Below the pieces are notes generated by a model. It was not told the DNA's origin and made no database searches. It saw only the letters and a list, made by a program, of their open reading frames with translations. From Cohnella laeviribosi DSM 21336 (GTDB lineage Bacteria; Bacillota; Bacilli; Paenibacillales; Paenibacillaceae), in assembly GCF_000378425.1 (NCBI RefSeq), contig NZ_KB899826.1, positions 1 through 64,000 of the forward strand: 64,000 nucleotides of DNA, given 5' to 3'. Position 1 is the stretch's first letter. Each line of letters starts with the position of its first letter. The position numbers and the translations under genes are program-made. This document shows, one piece after another, positions 32,586 to 41,194 of this stretch.

Positions 32586-32643
32586 GTAATTTTCGATCTG
32601 TTTCTTTTTTCTGGCAATTTTACAATCAAAGAAGGAAAACCCC

Positions 32644-32672
32644 TTGAAATGCGAACATACGTTTGGTATACT
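32644..32672 (+). promoter_or_regulatory. Sigma-A promoter of IS1595-like gene
   Basis: TTGAAA and TATACT with an exact 17-nt spacer, about 45 nt upstream of the ATG at 32718. The spacer is occupied by a LexA box. Confidence 0.82.
32652..32665. promoter_or_regulatory. LexA/SOS box
   Basis: CGAACATACGTTTG fits the Gram-positive SOS box (CGAACRNRYGTTY plus a palindromic last base). It lies wholly between -35 and -10, so LexA binding would block polymerase. This predicts DNA-damage induction of the downstream gene. Confidence 0.75.
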
Positions 32673-32717
32673 TGTTATGGAAAATGATTCCGTTCGGAAT
32701 AGCGGGAGGGCAAAACG

Positions 32718-33629
32718 ATGGAAATCCTGGTTGCTTTTGCGGATTTCTGCCGCATGTTCGGCAGGGAAGAAGACTGCATCGACGCTTTGTTCGCCGCCAA
32801 ATGGCCGGATGGGTTTCGCTGCGCGCGCTGCGGACATCCTCATGCATATGTCATTTCCTCGCGCCGTCTCCCGCTGTATGAATGCCGCGCTTGCCGAAAG
32901 CAGACTTCGTTAATTGCCGGAACGGTCATGGAAGGCAGCCGCACCCCGCTCCGCATTTGGTTTCAGGCGATTTATCTTCATTCCCGTCCGGAGGGCGTCA
33001 ACGCGCGCCAACTCTCCAAGATTTTAAAAGTTACGTACAAAACGGCATGGCTGATCTGCCACAAGCTCCGATACGCGATGAGCCGCGCTGAGGCAAAGCA
33101 GCTTCTGACCGGAATCGTACACGTCAAAAACGCCATCTATCATCGGAAAATCAGCGCTTCGCCCAAATGGCATAAACAGGAGCATCCCCTTCTCGCCGGA
33201 GCATCGATCGATAGGGAAAACCGTTTTACCCGGCTAAAAATTAAAGTTCAACCTATTCCGGACGGCGCCTCAAAGTATAGAGTTCCCAAGACGGATTCGT
33301 TCCTGGCTCAGCATGTGGACCGCACAGCGCAGGTGGTTATGCTGCCCGCATACAAAGGAAGCGAGCTCAAGATGCTGCTGGGCAAACTTGTCTGGGAATC
33401 CGAGTCCTGGATGGCCAAACGGTTCCGCGGCATTGGGGGTAAACATCTGCAAGTTTATCTTGACCATTTCTGCTATATGTGGAACCGTCGAGCCCGACCG
33501 ATGTTCGAAGAACTCCTTCGAGATTGCGCGATCACGCCGGCCATTACCTACCCGAGGTTGACAGGCTCCAAAACAAGCCGACGCAGACTTTCGCGAATCG
33601 CCGCAGTTCTTGTTAAAGCAGCCAACTAA
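32718..33629 (+). CDS. IS1595-family transposase-like protein, probably catalytically dead
   Basis: 303 residues. The N-terminus is a clear IS1595 zinc ribbon: PDGFRCARCGHPHAY, then YECRACRKQTSLIAGTVMEG, followed by the typical PLRIWFQAIYL and VTYKTAWLICHKLRYAM helices. In the following ISXO2-like domain the usual VEVDETY motif with the first catalytic Asp reads VHVKNAIY, and the late YLDEF motif reads YLDHF, so the catalytic acidic residues appear lost although the frame is open. The C-terminus (HLQVYLDHFCYMWNRR) is otherwise family-like. ATG 32718 has GGGAGG upstream. Whether it is a decaying IS or a domesticated DNA-binding protein is open. Confidence 0.85.
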   Translation: MEILVAFADFCRMFGREEDCIDALFAAKWPDGFRCARCGHPHAYVISSRRLPLYECRACRKQTSLIAGTVMEGSRTPLRIWFQAIYLHSRPEGVNARQLSKILKVTYKTAWLICHKLRYAMSRAEAKQLLTGIVHVKNAIYHRKISASPKWHKQEHPLLAGASIDRENRFTRLKIKVQPIPDGASKYRVPKTDSFLAQHVDRTAQVVMLPAYKGSELKMLLGKLVWESESWMAKRFRGIGGKHLQVYLDHFCYMWNRRARPMFEELLRDCAITPAITYPRLTGSKTSRRRLSRIAAVLVKAAN

Positions 33630-33769
33630 AATACCCGTTGCACGCCATCTGCGTACCGTTCGCTACCGATCCTACCGTCATATCGATCTTGCGTTCCCTT
33701 GCATTTCCAAGGCGCAGCTTCGGATTGCACTCCGCATCGCTTCGGAAGTGACCTGGTTCTCAAGCGTAG

Positions 33770-34212
33770 TTTTGCGCATCCATTGGAGGTCTGGGCATCC
33801 TGTTGAGGTTTGCGTTTCCTTCGAGGTCTTTGCATTCTTTGATGTTTGCGCATCCATTGGAGTCTGCACATCCTTTGATGTTTGCGGTATCCCTCGAGAT
33901 CTGCGAATCCTTGATATTTACGTATCCTTCGAGGTTTGCATATCCTTTTGAGGTTTTGCTCAGCTATTTGAGGTTTGTGCAACCTTTTGATATTTAGGTA
34001 TCTTTTGAGGATTTGCATCCTTGAGATTTACGTATCTTTTGAAAATTTGCATCCTTTGGAGGGTTTACATCCTTTGGAGGGTTTACATCCATTGGAGGAT
34101 TTGCATCCGTTGGAGGATTTGCATCCGTTGGAGGATTTGCATCCATTGGAGGATTTGCATCCGTTGGAGGTTTTGCATCCGTGGGGAAGTTCGTGCATCT
34201 TTTTGAGATTTT
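33770..34212. repeat. Degenerate 18-nt repeat array (clean core 34046-34189)
   Basis: Eight contiguous 18-nt units in the core follow TTTGCATCCNTTGGAGGA, for example at 34100-34117 and, identically, 34118-34135. To the left, ~15 more diverged units (such as GCGCATCCATTGGAG near 33777) reach back to about 33770, with conservation falling away from the core. No spacers of unique sequence, so not CRISPR. Both strands stay open by chance (18 is a multiple of 3), but no start/SD supports a gene. 33630-33769 shows nothing recognisable. Confidence 0.88.
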
Positions 34213-34245
34213 GCATGTAGAAATCCGATCCGGTATCTCCTTTTC

Positions 34246-34266
34246 CTGAGCGAAGGGGATATCGAA
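34246..34266 (-). repeat. Dispersed 21-bp motif, copy 4 (inverted)
   Basis: The reverse complement reads TTCGATATCCC then CTTCGCTCAG, 20/21 identical to copy 3 in the opposite orientation. Confidence 0.8.
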
Positions 34267-34293
34267 TAAAAGAGCGGGAACGAGAGATACGAC

Positions 34294-34336
34294 GAGCCCC
34301 CGCGCCTCCGAACAAACCCGGAACACGCAGGGGCTC
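34294..34336 (-). terminator. Possible weak hairpin after galT
   Basis: GAGCCCC...GGGGCTC inverted repeat with a long loop, 17 nt after the galT stop. There is no U-tract, so intrinsic termination is doubtful. Confidence 0.35.
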
Positions 34337-34352
34337 CTTGAAAAGCCGGCCT

Positions 34353-35936
34353 TTACGCAAAGCCTACGCCGCGAAGGAACTTGGCGAACGCCAAGCGGCC
34401 GTTCTCATCGTCTTTGAATACGCCGGAGTCGCGCAGCACGTCGCGGAATTTGTCTCCGACAGCCGAGCGCAGTACAGCATCGGCAGCTTCGGAGGACAGG
34501 GACGTGCCGTGGACCCGGACGAGGTCGGCGATCCAGCCGGCATGCTTGGCGAGCGGATGGCCGGAATCGGCCAGCGCCGTTTCATCGTATGCCGCTCTGC
34601 CGGCAAGGATGTCGGCAATCTGGGCCAGTTCCTGCTGCAGACGTCCCGGAAGTACAGCAAGGCCCATGACTTCGATCAGGCCGATGTTTTCTTTTTTGAT
34701 GTGATGCAGCTCTTGATGCGGATGAAAAATGCCGGACGGATGCTCTTCGCTCGTACGGTTGTTCCGCAGCACGAGATCCAGTTCGTATGCTCCGTCCTTC
34801 AGGCGCGCGATCGGAGTGATGGTATTATGCGGCGTGTCGCCCGTATAGGCCACGATTTCGGCCTCCGGATCGCTGTATTCGCGCCACTGCGCCAGCACTT
34901 GGTCGGCGACGCGAAGAAGGGCCTCCCGATCCTTGGAGCGAAGCCTCAACACCGACATCGGCCATTTGACGATACCGCCCTGCACTTCGGGCTCGCGGTT
35001 ATGCTCGCCCCATTCGTCGACGGGGGCTTTTTCCATCGGAAACGTGTGGCGGCCGGCCTGAAAATGGTCGTGATTTAAAATCGAGCCGCCCACGATCGGC
35101 AGGTCGGCGTTAGATCCGATAAAATAGTGCGGCATCCGGTCGATAAAGTCCAAAAGCCGCCTGAACGTTGCCGGGGTGATCCGCATCGGAACGTGCTCGC
35201 CGCTGAACACGATGCTGTGCTCGTTGTAGTATACATACGGCGAATATTGGAAATACCAGGTCTGCCCTTGCAGCTCCAGCGGCAAAATCCGCAAATTCTG
35301 ACGCGCCGGATGGTCGAGGCGTCCCGCGTAGCCGACGTTTTCCTTGCAAAGCAGGCATTTCGGATAATGGGACTGCGGCAGCGTCTTCAGCAGCGCAATT
35401 TCTTTCGGATCTTTTTCCGGCTTGGAAAGATTGATGGTGATTTCCAACTCCCCATACTCGGTGGCGTGCAGCCAATAGCCGTTCTTGCGAATGCGATCCA
35501 TCCGAATATAGTTGGAGTCGATATTCAGCTTGTAGAACCAGGCGGTTGCGGCTTCAATGCCGCGCTCCCGCACCAGCGACCGGAACCTGGCTGCCGTCTC
35601 GGAAGGCCTGGGCAACAGCAGGCCCATAATGCGCGCGTCGAACAAGTCGCGGGATGTGACCGTATCATCCGGAATGAGTCCCATCTCCGCAGCCGCATCC
35701 AGCAACGGTTCCAACAGGGAAACGAGGCTGTCGGCCGAGAAATCGCCAGGGGCGTTGGCGGAACCGGTGAGATCGGGCGGTTCGGAAAGGCCGAACAGAT
35801 CGAGCAGCGCGTTTCTCGCGGCATCGGCATCGAGCGGCTCGATGAGACCGTTGCGCAGCGCATAAGCGACAAGACGTTCGATATGCAATCCGACCGTTTG
35901 TTGGGTGCTGGTCGGCGCCGTCGTTCTTGCGTTCAT
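34353..35936 (-). CDS. galT: UDP-glucose--hexose-1-phosphate uridylyltransferase (class II)
   Basis: About 527 residues, the length of the Firmicute class II GalT. The active-site motif reads GGSILNHDHFQAGRH, with the nucleophilic His in HDH, and NEHSIVFSGEHVPMRI and NRTSEEHPSGIFHPHQELHHIKKENIGLIEVMGLAVLP are family-typical. It converts galactose-1-phosphate plus UDP-glucose to glucose-1-phosphate plus UDP-galactose (Leloir pathway). ATG 35936 is favoured because GGGAGGCG is 5-9 nt upstream; ATG 35942 is too close. Last gene of galK-galE-galT. Confidence 0.96.
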   Translation of the reverse strand: MNARTTAPTSTQQTVGLHIERLVAYALRNGLIEPLDADAARNALLDLFGLSEPPDLTGSANAPGDFSADSLVSLLEPLLDAAAEMGLIPDDTVTSRDLFDARIMGLLLPRPSETAARFRSLVRERGIEAATAWFYKLNIDSNYIRMDRIRKNGYWLHATEYGELEITINLSKPEKDPKEIALLKTLPQSHYPKCLLCKENVGYAGRLDHPARQNLRILPLELQGQTWYFQYSPYVYYNEHSIVFSGEHVPMRITPATFRRLLDFIDRMPHYFIGSNADLPIVGGSILNHDHFQAGRHTFPMEKAPVDEWGEHNREPEVQGGIVKWPMSVLRLRSKDREALLRVADQVLAQWREYSDPEAEIVAYTGDTPHNTITPIARLKDGAYELDLVLRNNRTSEEHPSGIFHPHQELHHIKKENIGLIEVMGLAVLPGRLQQELAQIADILAGRAAYDETALADSGHPLAKHAGWIADLVRVHGTSLSSEAADAVLRSAVGDKFRDVLRDSGVFKDDENGRLAFAKFLRGVGFA

Positions 35937-35951
35937 CGGCATCGCCTCCCG

Positions 35952-36938
35952 TTACTTTCCGTAACCGTTCGGATGGTTGCGATGCCATTCCCAGGCGCTG
36001 GCCACGATGTCTTCCAGGCGGTTGCGGCGAGGCTGCCATCCGAGCTCCGTACGGGCGCGCGCCGAGGAAGCGATCAGCACAGCCGGATCCCCGGCCCTCC
36101 GGGCTTTCACTTCGGCGGGAATCGGATGGCCGGTCACCCGGCGAACCGTCTCGACAACCTGCTTGACGGAAAATCCGGTTCCGTTGCCCAAGTTGTAAAT
36201 TGCGCTTTCCCCGCCTTGCCGCAATTTTTCGAGCGCGAGAATGTGCGCGTCGGCCAAATCGCTGACATGAATATAATCGCGGATACAGGTTCCGTCCTCC
36301 GTCGGGTAATCCTCGCCGAAGATGGAAATCGTTTCGCGTTGGCCGAGCGCGACCTGCAGAATGAGCGGAATGAGATGGGACTCCGGCTTGTGGTCCTCCC
36401 CGATTTGGCCGCTCTCGTGGGCGCCCGCCGCATTGAAATACCGCAGCGATACTGATTTGACGCCGTGCGCCGTGTCGAACCAACGAATCATCTTTTCCAT
36501 GGCCAGCTTCGTTTCGCCGTAAGCGTTGGTAGGCAGCGTCCGATCATACTCGTCGATCGGCACCCGTTCCGGTTCGCCATAGGTCGCGGCCGTCGACGAA
36601 AACACGATGTTGCGAACGCCCGCTTTCTTCATGGCTTCGAGCAGGCACAACGTGCCGTACACATTGTTATGGTAATATTTCCCCGGGTCCTGCATGCTTT
36701 CGCCGACCAGCGAATGGGCGGCGAAGTGGATGACGCCGTCGATGTCGTTTTCCGCGAACACGCCGGCCAGAAACGCTTCGTCCCGAATATCCCCTACATA
36801 CAGCTTGCCGCCCAATACCGCTTCGCGGTGGCCCTGATAGAGGTTGTCGACGACGACGACGTCTTCGCCTTTTTCGAGCAGCGCCGCAACCGCATGCGAA
36901 CCGATATACCCGGCTCCGCCGGTAACAAGAACAGCCAT
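35952..36938 (-). CDS. galE: UDP-glucose 4-epimerase
   Basis: 328 residues. NAD-binding GxxGxxG in [10 protein letters not shown], catalytic Tyr-Lys in YGETKLAME, substrate-binding [17 protein letters not shown] and the [13 protein letters not shown] motif are intact. It interconverts UDP-galactose and UDP-glucose. ATG 36938 has AAGGAGAGG upstream. It is 1 nt from the galK stop and 15 nt from galT. Confidence 0.97.
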   Translation of the reverse strand: MAVLVTGGAGYIGSHAVAALLEKGEDVVVVDNLYQGHREAVLGGKLYVGDIRDEAFLAGVFAENDIDGVIHFAAHSLVGESMQDPGKYYHNNVYGTLCLLEAMKKAGVRNIVFSSTAATYGEPERVPIDEYDRTLPTNAYGETKLAMEKMIRWFDTAHGVKSVSLRYFNAAGAHESGQIGEDHKPESHLIPLILQVALGQRETISIFGEDYPTEDGTCIRDYIHVSDLADAHILALEKLRQGGESAIYNLGNGTGFSVKQVVETVRRVTGHPIPAEVKARRAGDPAVLIASSARARTELGWQPRRNRLEDIVASAWEWHRNHPNGYGK

Positions 36939-36939
36939 T

Positions 36940-38121
36940 TTACGCCTCTCCTTCCCATTCGCGAACGCCGTCGCCGATATCGCATACATAGAAATCCGGT
37001 TTCAGGCCGGTTGCCGTTTCGTACTTCCGGCCAACTTCTTCGATGAACCGGTCTACGGATTGCCCGTGAACGAGCGAAATCGTGCAGCCGCCGAAGCCTG
37101 CGCCCGTCATGCGGGAACCCAGCACCCCGGGAACGGCTCGCGCGGCGTCGACCATCGCATCGAGTTCGGGGCCGGTGACTTCGTACAGATCGCGAAGCGA
37201 ATCGTGCGAGGCGTTCATCAGGGAACCGAAGGCGGCCAAATCGCCCCGCTTCAGTACGTCGATCGATTGCTTGACGCGATCGATCTCTTCCACGACGTGT
37301 CTGGCTCGGCGGCGAACCGTTTCATCTCCGATGAGGGACTTGTTTGCCTCGAATTCGGCCAGTGTCAGTTGACCGAGCAGCTTCAATTCCGGAAACGCGG
37401 CCCTAAGCTCGCGCACGGCTTGTTCGCACTGCGAGCGGCGTTCGTTATATTTGGAGTCGACAAGCCCCCGCCGCTTGTTCGTGTTGCCGATGACCAGCCG
37501 GTAATCGCCGGAGCGGAACGGGACGAGCTCATATTCCAGCGTATCGCAGTTCAGATGGATGGCATGATCCTTCTTGCCGTTGGCGACGGCAAACTGATCC
37601 ATAATGCCGCATTTGACGCCGACGAATTCATTTTCCGCATGCTGCGACCAGACGGCGATTTCCACCGGGTCCGTCTTTTTTCCTTCCATCCGCAGCAGCG
37701 CATAAGCGGTAACGACCTCGATCGAAGCGGAGGAGGAAAGTCCCGCCCCGTTCGGAATCTCGCCATGGTACAGCAAGTCGTAGCCGACGCTCAGATCGAT
37801 GCCGCGACGGGCCAATTCCCATACGACCGCCTTGGGATAATTCAACCAGTCGTCTTCTTCCTTAAACGTAAGTCCGCGGGCCGAAATCGTGCTTGAGACC
37901 GGAAAATTCGTCGACGCAAGGCCAAGCTGCAAATCGCCGCGGGGACGGATCAACAGCGTCGTGCCGAACGTAAGCGCAGCCGGAAAAACGGCGCCGCCGT
38001 TGTAATCGGTATGCTCCCCGATGAGATTGACGCGGCCGGGCGCGTGAAACACGCGAATTCCGTCTTCGCTTCCGCCAAAGCGCTTCGTGAATTCCTTTTT
38101 TAGTTCCGTGATTTGCGGCAT
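36940..38121 (-). CDS. galK: Galactokinase
   Basis: 393 residues, GHMP kinase. N-terminal galactokinase signature [21 protein letters not shown] motif [10 protein letters not shown] (motif 2, [10 protein letters not shown]) and C-terminal [12 protein letters not shown]. Phosphorylates galactose. ATG 38121 has AAGGAGAGGT upstream; the longer ORF start reaches into the divergent araC gene. First gene of the gal operon. A TATACT -10-like element lies near 38159-38164. Confidence 0.97.
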   Translation of the reverse strand: MPQITELKKEFTKRFGGSEDGIRVFHAPGRVNLIGEHTDYNGGAVFPAALTFGTTLLIRPRGDLQLGLASTNFPVSSTISARGLTFKEEDDWLNYPKAVVWELARRGIDLSVGYDLLYHGEIPNGAGLSSSASIEVVTAYALLRMEGKKTDPVEIAVWSQHAENEFVGVKCGIMDQFAVANGKKDHAIHLNCDTLEYELVPFRSGDYRLVIGNTNKRRGLVDSKYNERRSQCEQAVRELRAAFPELKLLGQLTLAEFEANKSLIGDETVRRRARHVVEEIDRVKQSIDVLKRGDLAAFGSLMNASHDSLRDLYEVTGPELDAMVDAARAVPGVLGSRMTGAGFGGCTISLVHGQSVDRFIEEVGRKYETATGLKPDFYVCDIGDGVREWEGEA

Positions 38122-38288
38122 CTCGTTACCTCTCCTTATGGAAAGCGGATTTGCTACCAGTATACTGAACGCAAGGCCGCGGCAAAATGGCGGGAAGTGC
38201 GCTTCATATGGATAAATGTGACTTCCGGCAGCCCGTAAAGGCTGCAACGTGTTAAAATATGAAGAAGAAAACAAGGAGGTTGCCGTTA

Positions 38289-39152
38289 ATGCCTAAAGCG
38301 CCAACGTACCGGGTCGCGTCCAACCCCGTCCGGCCGGAGACGGACCATAAGCAAGGGCTCTCCGTGCTGTTCGCCGGCGAAAGCCAGACGCGTCCGGAAC
38401 ACCGGGTCGGGCCCAAAATCGTCGACTACTATTTGCTCCATCATGTGATTTCGGGGCGAGGGACGTTCGTTGCGGGAGATGCGGCGATGGCGTTGAGAGC
38501 GGGACACAGCTTCCTCATTCATCCCGGCCAGCTCGTCAGTTATGTATCCGATTCGGAGGAACCGTGGCGCTACCGGTGGGTAGCGTTTTCGGGCGAACGG
38601 GCCGCCGCTCTTGTCGAAGAAGCCGGGCTCGATCCCGAGTCCCCGACCGTAGACAGCGGAAGCGACCGGCGTCCGGGAGAAAGATGCAAAAAAATTTACG
38701 AAGCCTTCCGGTCGAGGCGGCGTTCCTCCTCGCTGGAGGCGACGGGGCATTTATATTTGCTGCTGGCGGAATTGCAGGAAGCAAGGCGGGAGGAGCGGCC
38801 CGCCAAGCTCAGGCCCGACTCGCATGCCGAAGAGCTGGTTCGCCAGGCGGCCAGCTATCTGTCCACGCAATATGCCGAGCCGATCACCATCGAATCGATG
38901 GCCGAGGCGCTCGGCTACAACCGGGCTTATCTGTCCCGGTTGTTCCGCCGCCATACGGGCCTGACGCCGATCGCCTTTCTGACGCGGACGCGAGTCGACC
39001 ACGGCCGCCGATTGCTTCGCGAGCGCCCGGAGCTGACGATCGAACAAATCGCCTCTTCCGTCGGATTTGTCGACGCGCTTTACTTCTCCAAGCAATTTCG
39101 CCGGTATTACGGTCAATCGCCGAGCGAATACCGCGCTTCGGTGAACGCTTAA
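38289..39152 (+). CDS. AraC family transcriptional regulator (MsmR-like), gal operon neighbour
   Basis: 287 residues. N-terminal cupin-like AraC_binding domain (about 15-150: YYLLHHVISGRGTFVAG, GHSFLIHPGQLVSYV) and C-terminal double HTH (about 190-285: ESMAEALGYNRAYLSRLFRRHTG, IEQIASSVGFVDALYFSKQFRR). Divergent from galK, so it is the likely galactose-responsive activator. ATG 38289 has AAGGAGG. The 38122-38288 interval contains a GCAGCC...GGCTGC inverted repeat (38229-38246) that could be an operator. Confidence 0.9.
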   Translation: MPKAPTYRVASNPVRPETDHKQGLSVLFAGESQTRPEHRVGPKIVDYYLLHHVISGRGTFVAGDAAMALRAGHSFLIHPGQLVSYVSDSEEPWRYRWVAFSGERAAALVEEAGLDPESPTVDSGSDRRPGERCKKIYEAFRSRRRSSSLEATGHLYLLLAELQEARREERPAKLRPDSHAEELVRQAASYLSTQYAEPITIESMAEALGYNRAYLSRLFRRHTGLTPIAFLTRTRVDHGRRLLRERPELTIEQIASSVGFVDALYFSKQFRRYYGQSPSEYRASVNA

Positions 39153-40183
39153 AACACCGCTTCCCGGGTTCCCGCCACCGCGCCCGCATCGTTGACGAAC
39201 GCGCGGGGAAAACGGTCGCGAAGCGAAGCCATCGTCGTTTCCGACACGCCCCCGAGCCGTTCGAGCAAGGAAATGACGACCGGGCCCCAGGAAGCTTCCG
39301 AGCCGTCCGACAGATGAATGGCGACGCCGATCCGTTCCTTGCGCAAGCCAAATGTAAACAGGCCTTGCGCCCCGCTTTTGGCGACGACGTTCGGGTCGGC
39401 CAGCAGCAAGCTGGCCAGCCTGCCCGGCCCTTCCACAAGCTCCGGATGGCGGTTCATCGCCGCGGTTACTCGGGCGGCCGCCGCAGCCGCCTTGCGGTCC
39501 GGAGCGGCATCCGGGCACGCAAGCCGCCCGTATCCGAGCGCCGCGCGCCACAGCGGAACCGCCGCAACGGGCACGCCGCAGCCGTCGCGGCCGACGACCG
39601 TCTCCGCCTCGCTTGCGCCCAGCCACTCGCGGACGCGGCGGACAATGCGCTGCTGCGCCGGATGCTCCGGCCGCTCGTACCCTTCCAGCGGCCATCCCAT
39701 AAGCTTGCACCAGGCCAGCATGCCAAGATGCTTGCCCGCGCACGTATGATAAATCTTGCGCGGAACGCCGCCGCCGCGCGCCCACTCATCGCGCGCCCGC
39801 GCATTAATCGGCTCCGACGCCCGGAAGGCATAGGCGTCCTCCGGCACGCCCGACTTCGCCAGCATGTCCTCAAGCGCGGCGATCTGCTCCGGATGGCCTC
39901 GGTGCGAGGCCGCCAGCATCGCCAAATGCCGGTCCTCCCAGCCGAACGCTTCGGCCGCGCCGCCAAGCAAGGGCTCGATCGCCTGCATCGGCTTGCCCGT
40001 CGAGCGGATAAAAACAGGCGCCTTCGTATCTCCGTACGCCTCCAGCTCCTCCCCGCGGTCCACCGAGACGATGCTAATTCTTCCCCGGTGCTGGTTTTCC
40101 GGCAAGCCTCCTCTTGTCGTCACGACCAGCGGCACGTCCGCGGGAAACGCGTCCGGATGCTCCCGATTGCACATTTCACACAT
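39149..40183 (-). CDS. L-asparaginase II family protein
   Basis: 344 residues of the asparaginase_II family (Rhizobium-type, PF06089-like), distinct from AnsA. Conserved motifs: RSTGKPMQAIEPL, AASHRGHPEQI, HTCAGKHLGMLAWC, RDGCGVPVAAVPL and AKSGAQGLFTFGL. It probably hydrolyses asparagine or a related amide. Its stop overlaps the araC stop by 3 nt (convergent TTAA). ATG 40183 has GAGGAGGT; it starts 5 nt after the GT2 stop, so it is co-transcribed with it. Confidence 0.88.
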   Translation of the reverse strand: MCEMCNREHPDAFPADVPLVVTTRGGLPENQHRGRISIVSVDRGEELEAYGDTKAPVFIRSTGKPMQAIEPLLGGAAEAFGWEDRHLAMLAASHRGHPEQIAALEDMLAKSGVPEDAYAFRASEPINARARDEWARGGGVPRKIYHTCAGKHLGMLAWCKLMGWPLEGYERPEHPAQQRIVRRVREWLGASEAETVVGRDGCGVPVAAVPLWRAALGYGRLACPDAAPDRKAAAAAARVTAAMNRHPELVEGPGRLASLLLADPNVVAKSGAQGLFTFGLRKERIGVAIHLSDGSEASWGPVVISLLERLGGVSETTMASLRDRFPRAFVNDAGAVAGTREAVF

Positions 40184-40188
40184 CCAGC

Positions 40189-41175
40189 TTACCTCCTCAA
40201 ATCAAGCTGCCGCTCACGAAGCTCCGCTTCTTCTTCCCGCTCCACATTGAGCGTTTCCGCCACCACATAAAGCGGCCTTCCTTTCGTTTCCTCGTAAATG
40301 CGGCCGATATATTCGCCGAACACGCCGAGCAGCGAAAGCGTAATGCCGTGAAACAGAAGGCTGATGACGACCATGGAGGTCCAGCCCTGCAAGGTCGTAT
40401 CCGTAAAAAATTTCTGGTACAGGACGACCAGCAAGTAGATGAACCCGGCCGCCGACATCATGAAGCCGAGAATGCCGGCGAATTTCAGCGGCTTGGTCGA
40501 AAAGGAGGTGAGCGCGTCGAGCGACAGGCGAATCATTTTGCGCAGCGGGTACTTGGTCTCGCCGGCAAAGCGTTCCTCGCGGACGTACTCGAGCGCCGTT
40601 TGACGGAAGCCCGCCCAGCTGACCATGCCGCGGATAAAGCGGCTGCGCTCGCGCATTTGCCGGATCGCGTCGCACACCTTGCGGTCCATCAGCCGGAAAT
40701 CCCCCGTGTCCAGCGGGATATCGACCGACGTCATGGCCTGAAGAATGCGGTAAAAAGCCGATGCGGTCGCTTTTTTGAACCAGGACTCTCCTTTTCGGGC
40801 GATGCGCTTTCCGTAAACGACGTCGTAGCCTTCCCGCCAGCGGGCGATCATGTCCGGAATCAGCTCCGGGGGGTCCTGCAAATCGGCGTCGATCAACACG
40901 ACGACCCGCCCCGAAGCGTAATCCATGCCCGCCGTCACGGCGATCTGGTGCCCGAAATTGCGGGAGAAATCAATGAGCTTCACCCTTTTGTCGCTTGCGC
41001 CCAGCTCCCGCACGATCGGGGCCGTCCGATCCCGGCTTCCGTCGTTGACGAACACGATCTCGTACGTCTCGCCCAGCGCCTCCAGCACTTGCGTGATTCG
41101 CCGGTACGTCGTTTCGATCACTTCTTCTTCGTTATACATCGGAACGACGACCGACAGAAAAACGGCACGGCTCAT
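40189..41175 (-). CDS. GT2 family glycosyltransferase (DPM1/GtrB-like)
   Basis: 328 residues. GT-A domain with VVVPMYNEEEVI, the UDP-binding VNDGSRDRT and the metal motif DADLQDPPE; two C-terminal membrane helices (about 230-250, 265-290). This is the polyprenyl-phosphate hexose synthase type (YkcC, GtrB). It would charge a lipid carrier used by the downstream PMT-like enzyme's operon partner. ATG 41175 has AAAGGGG. Co-directional with the PMT gene 19 nt upstream. Confidence 0.93.
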   Translation of the reverse strand: MSRAVFLSVVVPMYNEEEVIETTYRRITQVLEALGETYEIVFVNDGSRDRTAPIVRELGASDKRVKLIDFSRNFGHQIAVTAGMDYASGRVVVLIDADLQDPPELIPDMIARWREGYDVVYGKRIARKGESWFKKATASAFYRILQAMTSVDIPLDTGDFRLMDRKVCDAIRQMRERSRFIRGMVSWAGFRQTALEYVREERFAGETKYPLRKMIRLSLDALTSFSTKPLKFAGILGFMMSAAGFIYLLVVLYQKFFTDTTLQGWTSMVVISLLFHGITLSLLGVFGEYIGRIYEETKGRPLYVVAETLNVEREEEAELRERQLDLRR

Positions 41176-41194
41176 AGGTTCACCCCTTTCATTA

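Noticed and set aside
33770-34212. CRISPR array
   Set aside because: Units are contiguous 18-mers without unique spacers, and no cas genes are nearby.
33975-34220. Repeat protein encoded by the 18-nt array (either strand)
   Set aside because: The frame is open only because the unit is a multiple of three; no Shine-Dalgarno or family, and the diverged flank destroys the pattern.
32565-34266. Complete IS element with terminal inverted repeats
   Set aside because: Extra direct copies of the motif, no target duplication and a non-IS1595 end sequence; kept only as an observation.
38229-38246. Terminator upstream of the AraC gene
   Set aside because: A GCAGCC/GGCTGC hairpin exists but no U-tract; more likely an operator or chance.
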